Assembly: GCA_037957365.1 (NCBI GenBank)
Contig: JARHVA010002372.1
Coordinates: 847,501 to 911,500 of the forward strand
DNA: 64,000 nt
Source: Torreya grandis
Taxonomy: Eukaryota > Streptophyta > Pinopsida > Cupressales > Taxaceae
Reading direction: 5' to 3'
Part shown: piece by piece, positions 63,780-64,000 of the stretch
Layout of the letters: each line of letters opens with the position of its first letter
Position numbering within the stretch: position 1 is the stretch's first letter
Notes under the pieces: generated by a model
Seen by the model: the letters and a program-made list of their open reading frames with translations, nothing else
What the model was told of the DNA's origin: nothing
Databases searched by the model: none
Program-made: the position numbers and the translations under genes

Positions 63780-64000
63780 ATCATTTATCTTATGATGGAG
63801 CCTAACCCGTGCATCACCATTAAGGAGCTCTATCATACCTAGGTATCTAAAGGAGATTGGAATGTTGATATCATCTAATATTTACTCATAGGTAATTGTA
63901 CCTTAGAACATAGTAGAGAATTAAAAAGAGCCTTGAGGCTCAAATATACTCACTACATGATCAAAAAAGGAATTCTCTATAGAAGAAATTATGAAGGCAT
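63780..64000 (+). pseudogene. pol: Ty3/gypsy integrase N-terminal start, cut by window edge
   Basis: After the RNase H end, shifted plus frames give DWNVDII, YLLIGNCTLEHSRELKRALR and YTHYMIKKGILYRRNYEG. This is the lead into the HHCC zinc domain of gypsy integrase (…RRALRLKATKY…LYRR type). The zinc ligands and catalytic core would lie beyond 64,000. Confidence 0.68.

Overview
The window reads as intergenic DNA from a large, repeat-rich seed-plant genome. A gymnosperm (conifer, cycad or Ginkgo type) is my best guess, an inference from the very AT-rich background, many old and heavily mutated LTR retrotransposons, deep nesting, and the absence of any recognisable host gene. I found no intact protein-coding gene, no tRNA or rRNA gene and no CRISPR array. 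Everything I can support is transposable-element structure (LTRs, tRNA primer-binding sites, polypurine tracts, target-site duplications), decayed gag/pol remnants, or simple and tandem repeats. Element names A to I are mine.

Region 1-20.2 kb is built mainly from family A, a copia-type element with unusually long LTRs (about 3.1 kb). Copies A1 (+), A2, A4, A5 and A6 (all -) are stacked here, with a decayed gag-only internal region (7.4-10.4 kb) between A2 and A4, and a candidate solo LTR of another family (G) inside A1. Microsatellites (AT, CT, GT) lie within these copies, and two long CT tracts sit at the same place in A2 and A6.

Region 20.2-31 kb holds a decayed coding-like stretch on the minus strand (H), then element B (22.8-29.5 kb): 1.18-kb LTRs, a target-site duplication, and a 4.4-kb interior without recognised coding domains but with three tandem-repeat arrays and many GTTGACC/GGTCAAC modules.

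Region 31-47 kb is a four-element nest. D is a copia element with 188-bp LTRs and only gag. E (minus) is inserted in D, F (minus) is inserted in E, and a solo family A LTR (A7) is inserted in the right LTR of D.

Region 47-64 kb holds an orphan gypsy integrase tail (minus), a decayed ORF region of unknown function (50.9-53.75 kb, +), and a Ty3/gypsy element of Tat-like type (I, +) whose gag is split by copia element C. C (55,807-60,256) is the youngest insertion: identical 1,165-bp LTR lengths with 8 differences, perfect GTTAT duplications, intact primer-binding site and polypurine tract, but a gutted pol. It carries two arrays of palindromic words spaced about 20 bp apart, and an LTR edge that has absorbed a copy of its own primer-binding site. 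After C, the gypsy gag end, protease, RT, RNase H and the start of integrase follow in order to the window end. All reading frames contain stops or shifts, so no protein here is expected to be functional.
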